A stretch of 64,000 nt of DNA from Anatilimnocola floriformis. GTDB lineage: Bacteria; Planctomycetota; Planctomycetia; Pirellulales; Pirellulaceae. Shown piece after piece: positions 36,401 through 44,291 of this stretch. Position numbers and translations under genes: made by a program. The stretch lies in contig NZ_JAMLFW010000001.1 in assembly GCF_024256385.1 (NCBI RefSeq), forward strand, positions 3,658,001 to 3,722,000, in the 5' to 3' direction. Below the pieces are notes generated by a model. That model did no database searches, had not been told where the DNA came from, and was given only the letters and a program-made list of their open reading frames with translations. Position 1 is the stretch's first letter; every line of letters starts with the position of its first letter.

Positions 36401-38715
36401 CCGGTGCCGCCCGCGCCGGGCGCGCCACCAGCGGGACCGCCGGGAGTGGAGCGATCCATGTTCGGACTGCCACCGACGCCAGCCAAGCTGCCGGTCGCTC
36501 GTTCAGCGCCAGTCGCTGCGGCCTGCAAGGAGTCTCCTGCGCCGCTGCCGTTTCCTGCCGCGGCCACGGCTCGAGTGGGACTATCGACGCCGGTCGGCGA
36601 AGTCGCCTGCGCTGCTCTGGCGATGGCCCGATTGGGCGAAGGCCCCGGCGTGCCGCCTGGATCGAGCGTCGCTGTTCCGGAACCACCGCCAGCGCGGGCC
36701 GCGCCGCCACCTTGCGTGAATTGCGCGGTCGGGCCGGTTACGTTGCCGGGGGCTGACGGCTGAGTGCGCGTAGCGCCGGCTGCTCCGGGGCCTGTTTGTC
36801 GTGAAGCCACTGCGGTCGAAGGGCCGATCGAGGCGTTGCCGTCCGTTTGCGTTCCGCCACTGCCGGGCACGTTGGCGACGGTCGTCGAGCCGTTGCCAGG
36901 GCCAGCCTTCGTCGAACGTGAAGCAACTTGGGCTGGTCCGCTCCCGGCTGCGGGCGCCGCGTTATTTCCGCTGCCGCTGGATGAGCGACGAGGGGCCGTC
37001 GAACTGTTGGTTGGATTCGGATTGTTCGAAGCAACGGACGACGGCCGCGGTTGGCCGGTGGTCGGCGCTTGTTGTTCGGCGGCTTTGGTCGCGCGTTGCG
37101 TTGCTGTGCTGCTGGGCGAAAGATCACCGCTGGTGGCGACCTGCGTGCGTCCTGTTGCTGCTTCGGCAACTTTCGTCGCGCCAGGAATGCTCGGTGCTCC
37201 GGTGCCGCTGTTGCGCGAGAAGGTGGGGGCCTGCGTGGGATTATTCGTGGCGAGCGGGCCGGGCTGACCGGCGGTGCGCGTGACTCGCGACGAAGGCTGA
37301 TTGGTTTGGGTATTCGTGGGCTCCGCCGAAGGCATGTCGGCGGGGCGAGTCGTGGTGACGGCTGCCGTCGAGCGAGCGCTGGCGCTGTTGCGGGGCGTGA
37401 GCGATGCTTCGGCGCCGGCTGATTCGCCGGGTGAGCCGCTGAGGAGCGAAGTATCGGCTTGGGTGCGGGTATTCGATTTGCCGGTGCTGCGCGGCTGACG
37501 ATTCGGAATCGGCGAGGGAGCCTGCGCGATCGCCGGTGCTGGCGGCAGTTCGACTTGCCGTCGCTGCGGTTGCGGCGTGGCAGGGTCCGAGCTGGCTTCG
37601 AGCAGCGGCTCGTTGCGATTGCGGTTGCGTGCCGGGCTCGCCGTGATGGTCTTGGTCGACTGCGTGTTCGCGGGCGCGAGATCCTGCTTCGACGTTTGCT
37701 TCGTCGCGCCGGGAGTATCGACAGCGGCGACTTGCGAGCGAGGCGTCTGCTCTGGGCGAGCGATCTGACGGGGCAGCGTCGGCTGACCTGCTGTTTCGAC
37801 CGTGGGAGAATTCTGCTCCGATCGCCGCGCGGGGCCGGCTACGGGAGCTGGCGTGGGAGCGGTTGGCGCTGTCACGTTTTTCGCCGTGGAAGTCGGCGCC
37901 GCGGCGGGGCGTTCGGCTGGCGATGCAGCGGGACGAACTTCGGCGGGCGCAGTTTTCGGCTGCTGCACTTGCGGCACGGCGACGGGCGGCGGAATCAACG
38001 AACTGATTTTTGATTCCGAAGGTTTGACTTGCCGCGACAATCGCGACGTAGTGGTCTCGAACTTCGGCGCCGCTTCGTTCGGCTGGGCTTTCTTGGTTAG
38101 GTTCGGCTCGGTCGTGGGAATCGAGGCAGGCACCGGAACCGGCACGGCAATGGGTGGTTGGCGGGTTGGTGCAGCCGGCGGCCTGTTTTGCGGGGTTTCG
38201 ATTCGCGCTGTTTCCGCGGCGGGTGTGCTGAGTTCCGGCGCGGCGGTTTCGACGGGGCGTTCGTGGTCCTGCTGGGGCCGTTCTTCCGTCGCCTGAATCG
38301 GCGTGCGATGGATCGAAACCGGTTTGTGGGGGCGGCGCTCGATGACGCGGGCATCGGGAGAAGTGGGTGGCGACTGTGCCACGAACAGGCCCGTTTGATA
38401 CATCTGCACGACGAGCGCGAGGTGAATGATTGCCCCGATGACCGCCGAAAACTGAATGCTCCGCCGCCACATGCGGTTGTCGAGCAGCGTAAAGCCCAGC
38501 ATCAAACCGCCGACGATCACCGGCACGCCAACGACATAGGTCCAGGCGTTCGACTCCCAATTGGGCGACGAAAAGCTGGCGTAGGCCAGGCTCACGCCGA
38601 TGGAGAATGCACCCAGTACGATTAGCGCGATGTAGGTTGGCCAGAGCTGCTCTTCAAAGACATCGCCCTGCTGCTCGATGGGTGGCTTGCGGACCACGCG
38701 TCGGATTTTCGACAT
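33478..38715 (-). CDS. Giant membrane-anchored protein with an alpha/alpha-toroid C-terminal domain
   Basis: About 1745 residues. ATG 38715 has GGGAGAGAG upstream. Three hydrophobic segments lie in the first 115 residues (WPTYIALIVLGAFSIGVSLA, VPVIVGGLMLGFTLL, IGAIIHLALVVQM). Residues about 115-1360 are a low-complexity Pro/Thr/Ser/Gln region that becomes Ala/Gly rich, with recurring units such as GGSPNM. From about 1390 the sequence is a prenyltransferase/squalene-cyclase-like toroid (NQLTDGRWTL, AATALALLAFQG, WLYSHALGAIALCEAYGM, RGGWRYAPG, SVSGWMLMALKSG). The catalytic DXDD motif of cyclases is not seen, so a binding or structural role is as likely as an enzyme. The protein is a planctomycete-type giant; the flanking gene is a large TPR protein. 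Confidence 0.75.
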   Translation of the reverse strand: MSKIRRVVRKPPIEQQGDVFEEQLWPTYIALIVLGAFSIGVSLAYASFSSPNWESNAWTYVVGVPVIVGGLMLGFTLLDNRMWRRSIQFSAVIGAIIHLALVVQMYQTGLFVAQSPPTSPDARVIERRPHKPVSIHRTPIQATEERPQQDHERPVETAAPELSTPAAETARIETPQNRPPAAPTRQPPIAVPVPVPASIPTTEPNLTKKAQPNEAAPKFETTTSRLSRQVKPSESKISSLIPPPVAVPQVQQPKTAPAEVRPAASPAERPAAAPTSTAKNVTAPTAPTPAPVAGPARRSEQNSPTVETAGQPTLPRQIARPEQTPRSQVAAVDTPGATKQTSKQDLAPANTQSTKTITASPARNRNRNEPLLEASSDPATPQPQRRQVELPPAPAIAQAPSPIPNRQPRSTGKSNTRTQADTSLLSGSPGESAGAEASLTPRNSASARSTAAVTTTRPADMPSAEPTNTQTNQPSSRVTRTAGQPGPLATNNPTQAPTFSRNSGTGAPSIPGATKVAEAATGRTQVATSGDLSPSSTATQRATKAAEQQAPTTGQPRPSSVASNNPNPTNSSTAPRRSSSGSGNNAAPAAGSGPAQVASRSTKAGPGNGSTTVANVPGSGGTQTDGNASIGPSTAVASRQTGPGAAGATRTQPSAPGNVTGPTAQFTQGGGAARAGGGSGTATLDPGGTPGPSPNRAIARAAQATSPTGVDSPTRAVAAAGNGSGAGDSLQAAATGAERATGSLAGVGGSPNMDRSTPGGPAGGAPGAGGTGTGLAGSSTARRADTTQTGPAGNAAVPTAPGQLARGRGGVDMPTASLRAVGGEQASSPGSTDVAGEITANSSATLTRADSNARRGEVTGVRGTGEVDFGPPQLVAEAGGRGGNGGPGGGGTGSGRAGGGGQGEPGLESIGPQLSRAGMGGSPNMSLASARVGDDVAAPAGTGGGQGSGLEPGPAGGSAARTEVAGTGAASGGPSRAAEQGPLAEANAAGALGGSAVARAGEGTGNGSGAAGLAGLEDEEEKAKRLARQAAGGGPQLAIGGPIIAEGVQSPQGAGGDGGFPNASPQVAAASTATGRQNRNGGAPRGGSPLLDGEPGGGNALGGEGRGGSGKVGSTAVARAGTGGGGADIPELGGAVGATQFGGGTGKGSRTAKGMTLGSDTRAETVEVAGAPASGGVPNGQALAAQGTDPQRLAGGAPGVIGSGPTGALAGAQIVDTAVAGGPGTGNGRRNAGPGTANEGPEVGGPGKTAGGPGARAATTQVAGVGSTAAEMPTMGPTEAVVQAELDHGMGNMGTGPMTRNTSESVTVNIEAPDGVGGLGAEHTPRVGLNSRQAREDSVNIQVQAARFLRQQAGGLPATSTSVVIATDPYANRSMRGNGVGGGRGRGAPPPATDNTIELGLRFLARNQLTDGRWTLQGYGEETQLSSDTAATALALLAFQGHGHTHREHEYKSVVRAGLEFLLAHQRENGDLFVATDDNANQSTWLYSHALGAIALCEAYGMTQDPELRVPAQKAIDFIVEAQHKERGGWRYAPGVGSDTSVSGWMLMALKSGELANLTVPKETYAKIDAWLNSAEKSSAAPHEFRYNPYAPDTPEQRHGLSATKTMTAVGLTMRMHRDTKLDSDIMRNGADYLKKNLPAIGTPREPLRDTYYWYYGTQVMFAMGGDHWEAWNAKLNPLLVNSQIKTGPLAGSWQPRGPVPDRWSAHAGRLYVTTMNLLSLEVHYRRLVLYENTAPPPQKSKPKK

Positions 38716-38923
38716 CGCTCTCTCCCAAAACCGGCTGCCGCCGTCGACTTCCTGGGCAATCTGGCGATTGCGAATCGTTGCCAACCGCGGTGCTTTGGTC
38801 GTGTAACCTGGCTTTTAAACACGCGTTGGCAGCAGCCTTCTCAATTCAATTGTACTTGACGCCGCGCTCGCATGAGAACGCGCTGATTGGTTCGTAATGT
38901 CGGGCTGATTCCGGCGAAATCGC

Positions 38924-41900
38924 CTACAACTTGTTCAAAACGTCCAGCCGCTTCTTTGCATCGGCGGCCAACTCGTGCTGAGCGTGCTTTTCGACGACGA
39001 ACGAATAAAACCGCTTGGCGTCGGCAATCAGTTTCGCCTTGGCCGCGGGATCTTTGGCATCGGAGATTTGCACTTCGGCACAGCGGCCGGCTTCGAAGCC
39101 CGACTTCGCTTGCCAGTTCTTGGTTTCCGGCGTGGCGTTGTCGCCGCCAAAGCCGAACATCGAGCGTTGGAACTCGCGGATGGCCGTGTCGAACGCCTTC
39201 TTGCCGAAGTGGACTTCACCCATCATGAAGCGAGCCCGCGCACCGATGTGGTCGCGCGACTTCGTGGCGGCTGCTTCGTAATCCTTCAGCGCGTCATCGG
39301 TTTGGCCGAGCTTTTCTTTGGCGTAGCCTGATTCGTAGAGAGCTTCGGGAATGCTGGTTGAATCGGGATACTTCGTCGCGATTTGCGAGAGGAAATCGAG
39401 GCTCTCCTTCCACTGTTTCAGTTGCGACGCGCTCTGCCCGGCATGCAGCAACAACAGTTGGTCCATCTTGGGCGACGAGAGCTTCTCCTTGCTGGCCGCC
39501 TGGAAGGCCGCCAAAGCCTCTTTGAACGTCCCTTGCTTGAACAGACTCTCGGCTTTCATAAACGAAGCATCGCCGGCAAACGGCCCGGTCGGCGAATCTT
39601 TGATCTGAGCGCCAAACGCGGCCGCGGCAGCGTCGTATTGCTTCAGTTGGTAGTTGGCCCAACCGAGCTTGTGATTGGCTTTTTCTAGCAACACGCTGGC
39701 CGGCTTGCCGGCGACGGCGGCGGTGTAACTCTTCACCGCGTCGGCGTATTCCTTCTTGTCGTACAGCTCTTCGCCGATCTGAAAATTGGCTTCCGGGGCA
39801 AAGGCGCTGGTCGGATGTTCTTTGGCTAGTTGGGCAAAAAGAGCACTCGCTTCGGCGTCTTTCTTTTGCAGCTTCATAGCCCACGCCAGTTCATTCACGG
39901 CGCTGTCGCTGCGGACATACTTCGGGAAGTCCTTCAGCAAGCCGGCGAAGGTTTTCTCCGCGGCGGCATTGTCCTTGAGGGCCACTTCGGCCAGGCCCCG
40001 CTCATACAAAGCGTCGGCTTTCGCGTTGCCTTCCGGATTGGTCTTTAGGTAGGCGTCAATGTCTTCAATCGCGCCCTTCGAATCATCCGACAATCGACGA
40101 GCCATACCGCGGGCGTATTGCGCGTCGGCGACTAACGCATGATCTTTGTGCTGCGCGATCAGGCCGGTCATCGTCTTGGCAGCTGCGGCGTATTCCTTGG
40201 CATTCAGCTGCGACCAGCCTTTGCCGTAGATCGCGTAGGGAACAAAGCTCGAATCAGGCCACTTGGTGATGACCGTGTCGTAGAGCGAAGCCGATGTTTT
40301 GTAGTCTTCTTCCTCGAACGAAATCTCGCCGAGGCGGAAATTGGCCTGGTCGAGCTTGGCGCTCTCGGGGAAGTCCTTCAGCAGTTGATTGAGGGTCTTC
40401 TTGGCTTCGGCGACTTTCTTTTCTTTCCGCTGAGCCCGCGCGAGAGTCAGTAGCGACTCTTCGGCGAACTGCGATTTGGGGCTGGCCGAGAGACTGTCCG
40501 CCAGGGCCTTTTCGGCCTCGGGAAACTTGTCGAGCGAGGCCTGGCTCACACCGATGTAGTAGTTGGCTTCGGCTTTGGCTTCGGGCGATTTCAGGTCCTT
40601 CAGCGCGGCTTGCAGCGCGGTGACGGTCTCGGCGTATTTCTTCTGCAGATAAAGCGTCACACCCCAGCGCAACCGCCAAACATCGATTTCGCCGTGCGTC
40701 GGATGATCCTTCACGAGCTGAGCAAACTTGGTTTCCGCCGCAGGATAATCCTTGAGCTGCAAGGCACACTCGGCGGCCACGTATTGCGTGTCGGGCAGCA
40801 ACTTGTCCTTGGCATAAGCCTTCGCAAAGTCGGCAGCGAGCGTTTTGCCCTGTTCGTAGTCTTTCAACTCTAGCGCGGTGAAGGCGGCGTCATAAAGTGC
40901 CTTGGGCGCGATGTCGTGATCGGGATGATCCTTGACGAGCTTGGCATAAGCGGCGAGGGCTTCCTTATTTTTGCCAGCGGCGAGGAGGGCGTCTCCTTCG
41001 TCGTCTTTCAGGTTCACCAGGAAGGGGCTGTCCTTGGCCGCGGCGGCGATTTGCTTGCTGGCGACTTCGACGGCTTTGTCGTTTTGTTTTTGGCGGAGAT
41101 AAATAGTGCACAGCCAGTGAGCCGCTTCGGTGGCTTGGTTGCCGCCGGCTTCGAGGGCTTTTTGCAGAGACTTGGCCGATTCGTCGTACTTTTCGGCCCG
41201 CAGAAAATAGCGGCCGGCCTGCAGCGCGGCATCGGCGGCGAGCGGACTCTTGCCGTAATCGGCGGCGACCACTGCATAGGCAGCGCCCGCTTCGGCCAGC
41301 TTGTTGTTGCGCCCCAGGATGGCCGCTTTGCGAACCGCGACTTCGGCGGCGTTGGCGTTGTCGGCAAATTCCTTCAAAAACGCATCGGCAGCCGTCACGG
41401 CATCGGGATACTTATCGGCTTCTTCCAAAGTGGCTGCCGCCGCGTACATCGCATCGGCCCGACGGGCGGATTTTGGATAGTCCTTATTCAGCTTGTCGTA
41501 AGCGGCAACGGCCTCGACCTTTTTACCCGCCGCGTACAGAGCTTCTCCTTGATAATAGAGCGCCTCTTCGGCGTACTTGCTCTTGGGGAACTGCTTCACC
41601 AGGTCGGCGAAGTTGGCGGCGGCCTTTTCGTTCAATCCCTCTTTGCCGGCGCCGGCCTGCGAAAACTGCGACGAGGCCAGGTTGTACAGCGTCTCTTCCA
41701 GCAGGTCGAACTTCGGGTGATTTTTGACAACCGCTTCGAACGCTTCCGACGCCTTATCAAATTGCTTCAGCTGCAGACGACAAACGCCCAGGTAGTGCTG
41801 TGCCTTGGCCGCGAGCGGATCCTTGGCGTAATCCTTGAGAAACTTTTCCCATTCCTCGGCAGCGCCGTCGAACGCGCCGTTGTTTTGAAAATTGGCTGCG

Positions 41901-42013
41901 TCCGAAAAGGCTGCCTTGGCCGCCTCGGACGATTCTGCCTTGTCTTGGCCCCAGGCCGTGACTGTCGACAGAACCAGCACGATGCCAATGACTGGCATGA
42001 AAAACTGCCGCAT
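38924..42013 (-). CDS. Exported tetratricopeptide-repeat protein
   Basis: About 1029 residues. ATG 42013 has GGAAGAG upstream. A signal peptide (IGIVLVLSTVTAWGQ) ends at about residue 23. The mature part is a nearly uninterrupted array of TPR-like helix pairs (AAEEWEKFLKDYAKDPLAAK, AQHYLGVC, ALYYQGEALYAAGKKVEAVA, repeated across the length), rich in Ala and Lys. It resembles the TPR part of YbgF/BamD-like envelope proteins but is far longer. It lies upstream of the giant gene on the same strand with about 200 bases between, so both may act in the same envelope assembly. This is an inference from position. Confidence 0.85.
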   Translation of the reverse strand: MRQFFMPVIGIVLVLSTVTAWGQDKAESSEAAKAAFSDAANFQNNGAFDGAAEEWEKFLKDYAKDPLAAKAQHYLGVCRLQLKQFDKASEAFEAVVKNHPKFDLLEETLYNLASSQFSQAGAGKEGLNEKAAANFADLVKQFPKSKYAEEALYYQGEALYAAGKKVEAVAAYDKLNKDYPKSARRADAMYAAAATLEEADKYPDAVTAADAFLKEFADNANAAEVAVRKAAILGRNNKLAEAGAAYAVVAADYGKSPLAADAALQAGRYFLRAEKYDESAKSLQKALEAGGNQATEAAHWLCTIYLRQKQNDKAVEVASKQIAAAAKDSPFLVNLKDDEGDALLAAGKNKEALAAYAKLVKDHPDHDIAPKALYDAAFTALELKDYEQGKTLAADFAKAYAKDKLLPDTQYVAAECALQLKDYPAAETKFAQLVKDHPTHGEIDVWRLRWGVTLYLQKKYAETVTALQAALKDLKSPEAKAEANYYIGVSQASLDKFPEAEKALADSLSASPKSQFAEESLLTLARAQRKEKKVAEAKKTLNQLLKDFPESAKLDQANFRLGEISFEEEDYKTSASLYDTVITKWPDSSFVPYAIYGKGWSQLNAKEYAAAAKTMTGLIAQHKDHALVADAQYARGMARRLSDDSKGAIEDIDAYLKTNPEGNAKADALYERGLAEVALKDNAAAEKTFAGLLKDFPKYVRSDSAVNELAWAMKLQKKDAEASALFAQLAKEHPTSAFAPEANFQIGEELYDKKEYADAVKSYTAAVAGKPASVLLEKANHKLGWANYQLKQYDAAAAAFGAQIKDSPTGPFAGDASFMKAESLFKQGTFKEALAAFQAASKEKLSSPKMDQLLLLHAGQSASQLKQWKESLDFLSQIATKYPDSTSIPEALYESGYAKEKLGQTDDALKDYEAAATKSRDHIGARARFMMGEVHFGKKAFDTAIREFQRSMFGFGGDNATPETKNWQAKSGFEAGRCAEVQISDAKDPAAKAKLIADAKRFYSFVVEKHAQHELAADAKKRLDVLNKL

Positions 42014-42322
42014 GATTGCTCTTCCGCTGTTGATTGATCTGGCAAATCCGCCGGCCAGGCAAGCACCACGAAAAACCTGGCCGGATGGGAGCCGATCTTG
42101 TGCCTGATCGATCGGTTCGCTTCGAGTCGCGCCCAGGAAAGGCTCCCAAACCCAGTGTATAACCGTCTTCCGAGGTGGTAAAGTCACGGGATTGAGCCTA
42201 CGCAAGCTGTTGGCCGCTCAGGCGGTTACCGTTACGCGCAACGGCGTGAAATTGCCACAAAGAATGAAACGTCGCTCCCCAGCCGAGCGACAAGCGACGC
42301 GCATGAGAACTGAGCAACGCGC

Positions 42323-43309
42323 ATGAAAACTCTCGTCACCGGCGGAGCCGGGTTCATTGGTTCCCATCTGGTCGAAGCTTTGCTCGCCTCGGGCCGGCAT
42401 GTAACGGTCGTCGACGATGAATCGACCGGACGATTTGCCAATCTCGACCGCCCGCAGTTGGTCGCCGCCCAAAAAGCAGAAAAACTTACGCTGATCCGCG
42501 GCAGCATCGGCGATTTCCAACTGGTGAAGTCGCTGCTCGATGGCGTGGCCGAGGTCTATCACTTGGCCGCGGCCGTCGGCGTCGCTTTGATTGCCAAAGA
42601 GCCGCGCCAAACGATCGAACGGAACATCTATCCCACGCAATTGCTGCTAGACGAGCTTTGCAACCGCCATCAGCAAGGACAAGCGGTGAAGTTCTTTCTG
42701 GCCAGCACCAGCGAAGTCTACGGCAAGAACCCGAAGCCGGTTTGGAATGAAGAAGACGACTTGGTCTTCGGTTCCACCACCAAGCCTCGCTGGTCCTACG
42801 GGGCCAGCAAAGCCATCGATGAGTTTCTGACGCTGGCCTGCAGCCGGCAGTTCGGCCTGCCGGTGGTGATCGCTCGCTTCTTCAATGTCGTCGGCCCGCG
42901 GCAGACCGGCGCTTATGGCATGGTGTTGCCCCGCTTTGTCGCCGCTGCTCGGGCGGGCAAGCCGCTCGTTGTGCACGACGATGGTCAGCAGACTCGCTGC
43001 TTCGCCCACGTGGCCGATGTCATCCGCGCGATCATCGGCTTGATGAAATCCCCCGCCACCATCGGCCGCGTGTTCAACATCGGCAGCGACCAGCCGATCT
43101 CGATCTTGCAGCTCGCCGAACGAGTGATCGAGCTGACGAAGTCGTCCTCGAAGGTCGAATTCCAAAGTTACCACGACGCCTACGACGCCGATTTCGAAGA
43201 CATCCGCCGCCGCGTGCCGGATCTCTCCCGCATTCAGGCGACGATCGGCTGGCAAACGCGTTTGACGCTCGACGACATCATCCAAGATTGCCTGCAAGGC
43301 AGTCCGTAG
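42323..43309 (+). CDS. NAD-dependent sugar epimerase/dehydratase
   Basis: A 328-residue extended short-chain dehydrogenase. TGGAGFIGSHLV at the N-terminus is the nucleotide-binding loop and VVDDESTG its acidic end. Y159 and K163 in YGASKAIDE form the catalytic pair, with S/T upstream in LASTSEVYG. RFFNVVGPRQ and the C-terminal region fit the UDP-glucose epimerase/GDP-mannose dehydratase group. It probably converts a nucleotide sugar for envelope polysaccharide. The exact substrate cannot be assigned. It stands alone between the TPR gene and a small secreted protein. Confidence 0.85.
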   Translation: MKTLVTGGAGFIGSHLVEALLASGRHVTVVDDESTGRFANLDRPQLVAAQKAEKLTLIRGSIGDFQLVKSLLDGVAEVYHLAAAVGVALIAKEPRQTIERNIYPTQLLLDELCNRHQQGQAVKFFLASTSEVYGKNPKPVWNEEDDLVFGSTTKPRWSYGASKAIDEFLTLACSRQFGLPVVIARFFNVVGPRQTGAYGMVLPRFVAAARAGKPLVVHDDGQQTRCFAHVADVIRAIIGLMKSPATIGRVFNIGSDQPISILQLAERVIELTKSSSKVEFQSYHDAYDADFEDIRRRVPDLSRIQATIGWQTRLTLDDIIQDCLQGSP

Positions 43310-43576
43310 CGGCGGCGATCCCGCTTGCAATCGTTGCCAGCAGTTCAGGCCGCAAGCATGTTAAAGTTCGCCGGTTCCGCAGGAGCCGCGCTCTTGCCAA
43401 TTCGGGCGAACCTTGGAACACAGGGGCCGCCGATAAGCCAAATACACCAGCCCGCCGGCGCGCCAATTCCCACCTCGCGCCACGACTGACCCCACCTCAA
43501 CTCCCCCACCAGATTGTTGCTGTGAGTTCGCAGCTTAACGCTGCAAACGCACATGCTCCCCCGCTGGAGAATCATC

Positions 43577-44044
43577 ATGCGCGCGTATTTGACGTTGGCC
43601 GTCGCCTTCGCGGCGGCTGTCTGCTCGGTTGGCATCGCTTCCGCGCAGTGCAACAGCTGCGGCAATGGCAACGGCGCTGGCGGCTGCGGCCCGCACGGCT
43701 GCCGGCTGCATCACCACCAGAAGTACATCGAAGGCAAAGACCGCGGGTTCAACTGCAGCTGCCAAGGTAGCTACAACTACCCAGTGCCGCCGCTCTACAC
43801 CTATCATTGGCCCGGCATGTACAAAGCCGAGCGGATGACGGATTACCACAGCCCGTTCCGCTTCCCGCCGATCAAGCCGTTCCAGGATGAAGTTGTCGCG
43901 CCCGCGTTGCCGGCGCCGGTGAGCGAAGAACTGCCGAGCGAACTGCAACCCATCTCGCACGCTCGCCCGATCCTCGGCGAAGTCTCGACGCTCGGTCAGC
44001 CGGAGTCGATGAGCAACAAACTGCTGCAGAGCTTTGTGCGCTAA
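43577..44044 (+). CDS. Small secreted Cys/Gly-rich hypothetical protein
   Basis: A 155-residue protein starting at ATG 43577 with GGAG eight bases upstream. It has a clear signal peptide (LTLAVAFAAAVCSVGIASA), then a short Cys/Gly/His-rich region (CNSCGNGNGAGGCGPHGCRL) and a Pro-rich tail with repeated aromatic and charged residues (YPVPPLYTYHWPGMYKAE). The Cys-His content suggests a metal- or disulphide-stabilised exported protein. No family is recognised. It is followed by a convergent helicase gene. Confidence 0.55.
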   Translation: MRAYLTLAVAFAAAVCSVGIASAQCNSCGNGNGAGGCGPHGCRLHHHQKYIEGKDRGFNCSCQGSYNYPVPPLYTYHWPGMYKAERMTDYHSPFRFPPIKPFQDEVVAPALPAPVSEELPSELQPISHARPILGEVSTLGQPESMSNKLLQSFVR

Positions 44045-44291
44045 GCCCATTGTCATCGTTTTCTCCGCAAACGATGAATGGAAGCAACCTGATCGCGGGC
44101 GCAGGAACGAGCCCGCGATGTTCCGGGTTTGGTAGATCGAGGTTGGAGCGCGCTCTTACTACAACCGCAGACTCCGCTGCAAACTCCACTCGCCAAAGTG
44201 CCAAAATCGCGGAGCTCTTTCGGCGGCGCGCGGTTGGTTCACTTCAACCCATCGTTCGCGGAGCGAACGACGACAATGTAGTCGTCAATAA
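44045..44291. other. Gap between the small secreted gene and the helicase
   Basis: About 250 bases with no gene, containing the 3' ends of two convergent genes. No clear bidirectional terminator hairpin is seen. Confidence 0.4.

Noticed and set aside
40916-42037. Plus-strand reading frame of 373 codons
   Set aside because: Antisense to the TPR gene, created by codon bias; no ribosome binding site or homology.
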